From the NCBI GenBank assembly GCA_002401545.1, contig NVTJ01000172.1, positions 1 through 5,629 of the forward strand: DNA of 5,629 nucleotides. Direction: 5' to 3'. The stretch comes from Alphaproteobacteria bacterium. GTDB lineage: Bacteria > Pseudomonadota > Alphaproteobacteria > Sphingomonadales > Emcibacteraceae. This document shows positions 4,333 to 5,629 of the stretch, in pieces. Every line of letters starts with the position of its first letter. Within the stretch, counting starts at the first letter, position 1. A program made the position numbers and the translations under genes. The notes under the pieces are model-generated. The model was given only the letters and a program-made list of their open reading frames with translations. It did no database searches and was not told the origin of the DNA.

Positions 4333-5629
4333 TCACTCCTTCAGTTTTGCCTGTGCGGCTGCAAGACGGGCGATGGGCACCCGGTAGGGAGAACAGGACA
4401 CATAATCCAGACCTATGCGGTGACAGAACTCAACCGACGCCGGATCGCCGCCATGTTCGCCGCAAATGCCAAGTTTGATGTCAGGGCGGGTCATTCGGCC
4501 CCTCTCCACAGCAATTTTTATCAGCTCGCCGACCCCGGCCTGATCAAGGGTAACAAAAGGGTCCTGTTCAAAAATACCCGCATGGATATAATCATCAAGG
4601 AAGCTGGCACTGTCGTCACGGCTGATGCCATAAGTGGTCTGGGTCAGGTCATTGGTGCCAAAACTGAAGAATTCCGCCTCATGGGCAATTTCCCCGGCCT
4701 GCAAAGCCGCACGGGGCAGCTCGATCATGGTGCCGATCATATAATCAAGCGTCATGCCGGAAGCCCCAATGATCGCATCGGCCACAGCAGAGACTTTTTC
4801 TTTTAAAATTTCCAGTTCCTTAACGTCCCCCACCAGCGGGATCATGATTTCCGGCACGACTGCCGCGCCGCCGTCCCGTGACACTTCTATGGCGGCCTCA
4901 ATAATGGCCCGCGCCTGCATCTCATATATTTCAGGATAGGAAATCCCCAACCGGCATCCCCGGTGACCAAGCATGGGGTTGGTTTCATGCAACGCATCGG
5001 CGCGGAGTTTCAGTTTTTCAATGCTACTGCCCATAGCCTCGGCAACAGCCGCAAAGTCTTCCTGCTGCTGCGGCAGGAATTCATGAAGCGGCGGGTCCAG
5101 AAGGCGCACCGTCACCGGCAGTCCGCGCATGATGGTAAACAACTCAATGAAATCCTGTTTCTGCACGGACAGCAACTTGGCAAGGGCTACTTCACGGCCC
5201 GCCCTGTCCTCAGCCAAAATCATCTGACGCACATTGACAATCCTCTCCGCGTCGAAAAACATATGTTCCGTGCGGCACAGGCCGATACCCTCAGCTCCGA
5301 ATTCCCGCGCAGTACGCGCATCCAGCGGGGTTTCTGCATTGGCCCGGACCTTAAGCCGCCGTATTTTATCGGCCCAACCCATAAGTGTGCCAAAATCACC
5401 GCTAAGCTCCGGCTGAATGGTTGCCACCTCACCAGCCATCACCTCACCTGTCGCACCATCAATGGTCAGAAGCTCATGATTATTGATCACCCGGCCCAGA
5501 ACATTGATCACCCGTTTTTCCATATCAATACGCAATGCCCCGGCCCCGGAGACACAGGGCCGGCCCATGCCGCGCGCCACCACGGCCGCATGTGACGTCA
5601 TGCCGCCACGGCTGGTGAGGATGCCTTCG
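4333..5629 (-). CDS. ppdK: Pyruvate, phosphate dikinase, C-terminal half (5' end beyond window)
   Basis: The enzyme interconverts pyruvate + ATP + Pi and phosphoenolpyruvate + AMP + PPi in the cytoplasm, for gluconeogenesis or PPi-linked glycolysis. The frame is open from the right edge to TGA 4333-4335, giving 432 codons, about half of a usual 870-900-residue protein. The visible part starts in the swivelling phosphohistidine domain: TSRGGMTSHAAVVARG, with the phosphorylated His at codon 5590-5592. The C-terminal PEP/pyruvate barrel follows, with the PPDK-specific LLDPPLHEFLP (DPPLHEFLP at 5071-5097), NPMLGHRGCRLG, GTMIELPRAA, FFSFGTNDLTQTTYGISRDD and GICGEHGGDP, whose Cys (codon 4462-4464) is the catalytic acid/base. 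DPPLHEFLP distinguishes it from PEP synthase and PTS enzyme I. All visible key residues are intact. The missing half should hold the ATP-grasp domain. It is upstream in an operon with the OsmC-family gene. Confidence 0.97.
   Translation of the reverse strand, partial: EGILTSRGGMTSHAAVVARGMGRPCVSGAGALRIDMEKRVINVLGRVINNHELLTIDGATGEVMAGEVATIQPELSGDFGTLMGWADKIRRLKVRANAETPLDARTAREFGAEGIGLCRTEHMFFDAERIVNVRQMILAEDRAGREVALAKLLSVQKQDFIELFTIMRGLPVTVRLLDPPLHEFLPQQQEDFAAVAEAMGSSIEKLKLRADALHETNPMLGHRGCRLGISYPEIYEMQARAIIEAAIEVSRDGGAAVVPEIMIPLVGDVKELEILKEKVSAVADAIIGASGMTLDYMIGTMIELPRAALQAGEIAHEAEFFSFGTNDLTQTTYGISRDDSASFLDDYIHAGIFEQDPFVTLDQAGVGELIKIAVERGRMTRPDIKLGICGEHGGDPASVEFCHRIGLDYVSCSPYRVPIARLAAAQAKLKE
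4336..4341 (-). promoter_or_regulatory. Shine-Dalgarno of the OsmC-family gene, inside the end of ppdK
   Basis: AAGGAG on the minus strand forms the last two sense codons of ppdK (Lys-Glu) and lies 5 bases before ATG 4330. It fixes that ATG as the start, because the upstream in-frame GTG overlaps the AAGGAG itself. It suggests that ribosomes finishing ppdK reinitiate here. Confidence 0.85.

Noticed and set aside
4963..5595. 210-codon plus-strand frame opposite ppdK
   Set aside because: It is antisense to strongly conserved ppdK motifs, and its sequence is His/Arg-rich in the way expected of a shadow frame.

Overview
The window looks like chromosomal DNA of a Gram-negative bacterium, most likely an alphaproteobacterium. 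The evidence is an outer-membrane TonB-dependent receptor of the class with an 'EEVIVTARKR' segment after the signal peptide, pyruvate phosphate dikinase, an OsmC-family protein, moderate GC in genes and AT-rich intergenic DNA. An order such as Kordiimonadales or Emcibacterales would fit, but that is only an impression from protein style. I see no mobile element, CRISPR array, tRNA or rRNA.

Layout. Bases 1-1815 (minus strand) hold the N-terminal 605 codons of a TonB-dependent receptor that runs off the left edge. Its upstream region (1816-2183) has no convincing gene. It does hold a 2 x 21-bp tandem repeat just upstream of the ribosome binding site and a perfect 11-bp inverted repeat beside it. 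Bases 2184-2285 (minus) encode a 33-residue lipoprotein with a very good Shine-Dalgarno and a lipobox; the gene is too short for ordinary gene callers. A textbook rho-independent terminator (2345-2383) separates it from a gene for a small secreted protein (2407-2811, minus) that resembles the DUF1330-type dimeric alpha/beta-barrel fold.

That secreted-protein gene is divergent from a LysR-type regulator (3048-3911, plus). The shared region contains a perfect inverted repeat with 12-bp arms and an 11-bp spacer (2919-2953), the obvious candidate operator. The regulator converges tail to tail with an OsmC-family gene (3908-4330, minus), and their stop codons overlap. The OsmC gene follows ppdK (4333-5629, minus, 5' end outside the window) after only 2 bases, with its Shine-Dalgarno inside the last ppdK codons.

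How the parts may work together (inference). The LysR protein and the secreted protein form a classic divergent regulator-target pair. ppdK and the OsmC gene form a translationally coupled operon joining pyruvate/PEP interconversion to a probable thiol-based peroxide or small-molecule handling protein. The TonB receptor and the small lipoprotein are both envelope products, but nothing in the sequence ties them to one substrate. I found no clearly new multi-gene system; the most interesting items are the operator, the tandem repeat and the tiny lipoprotein gene.
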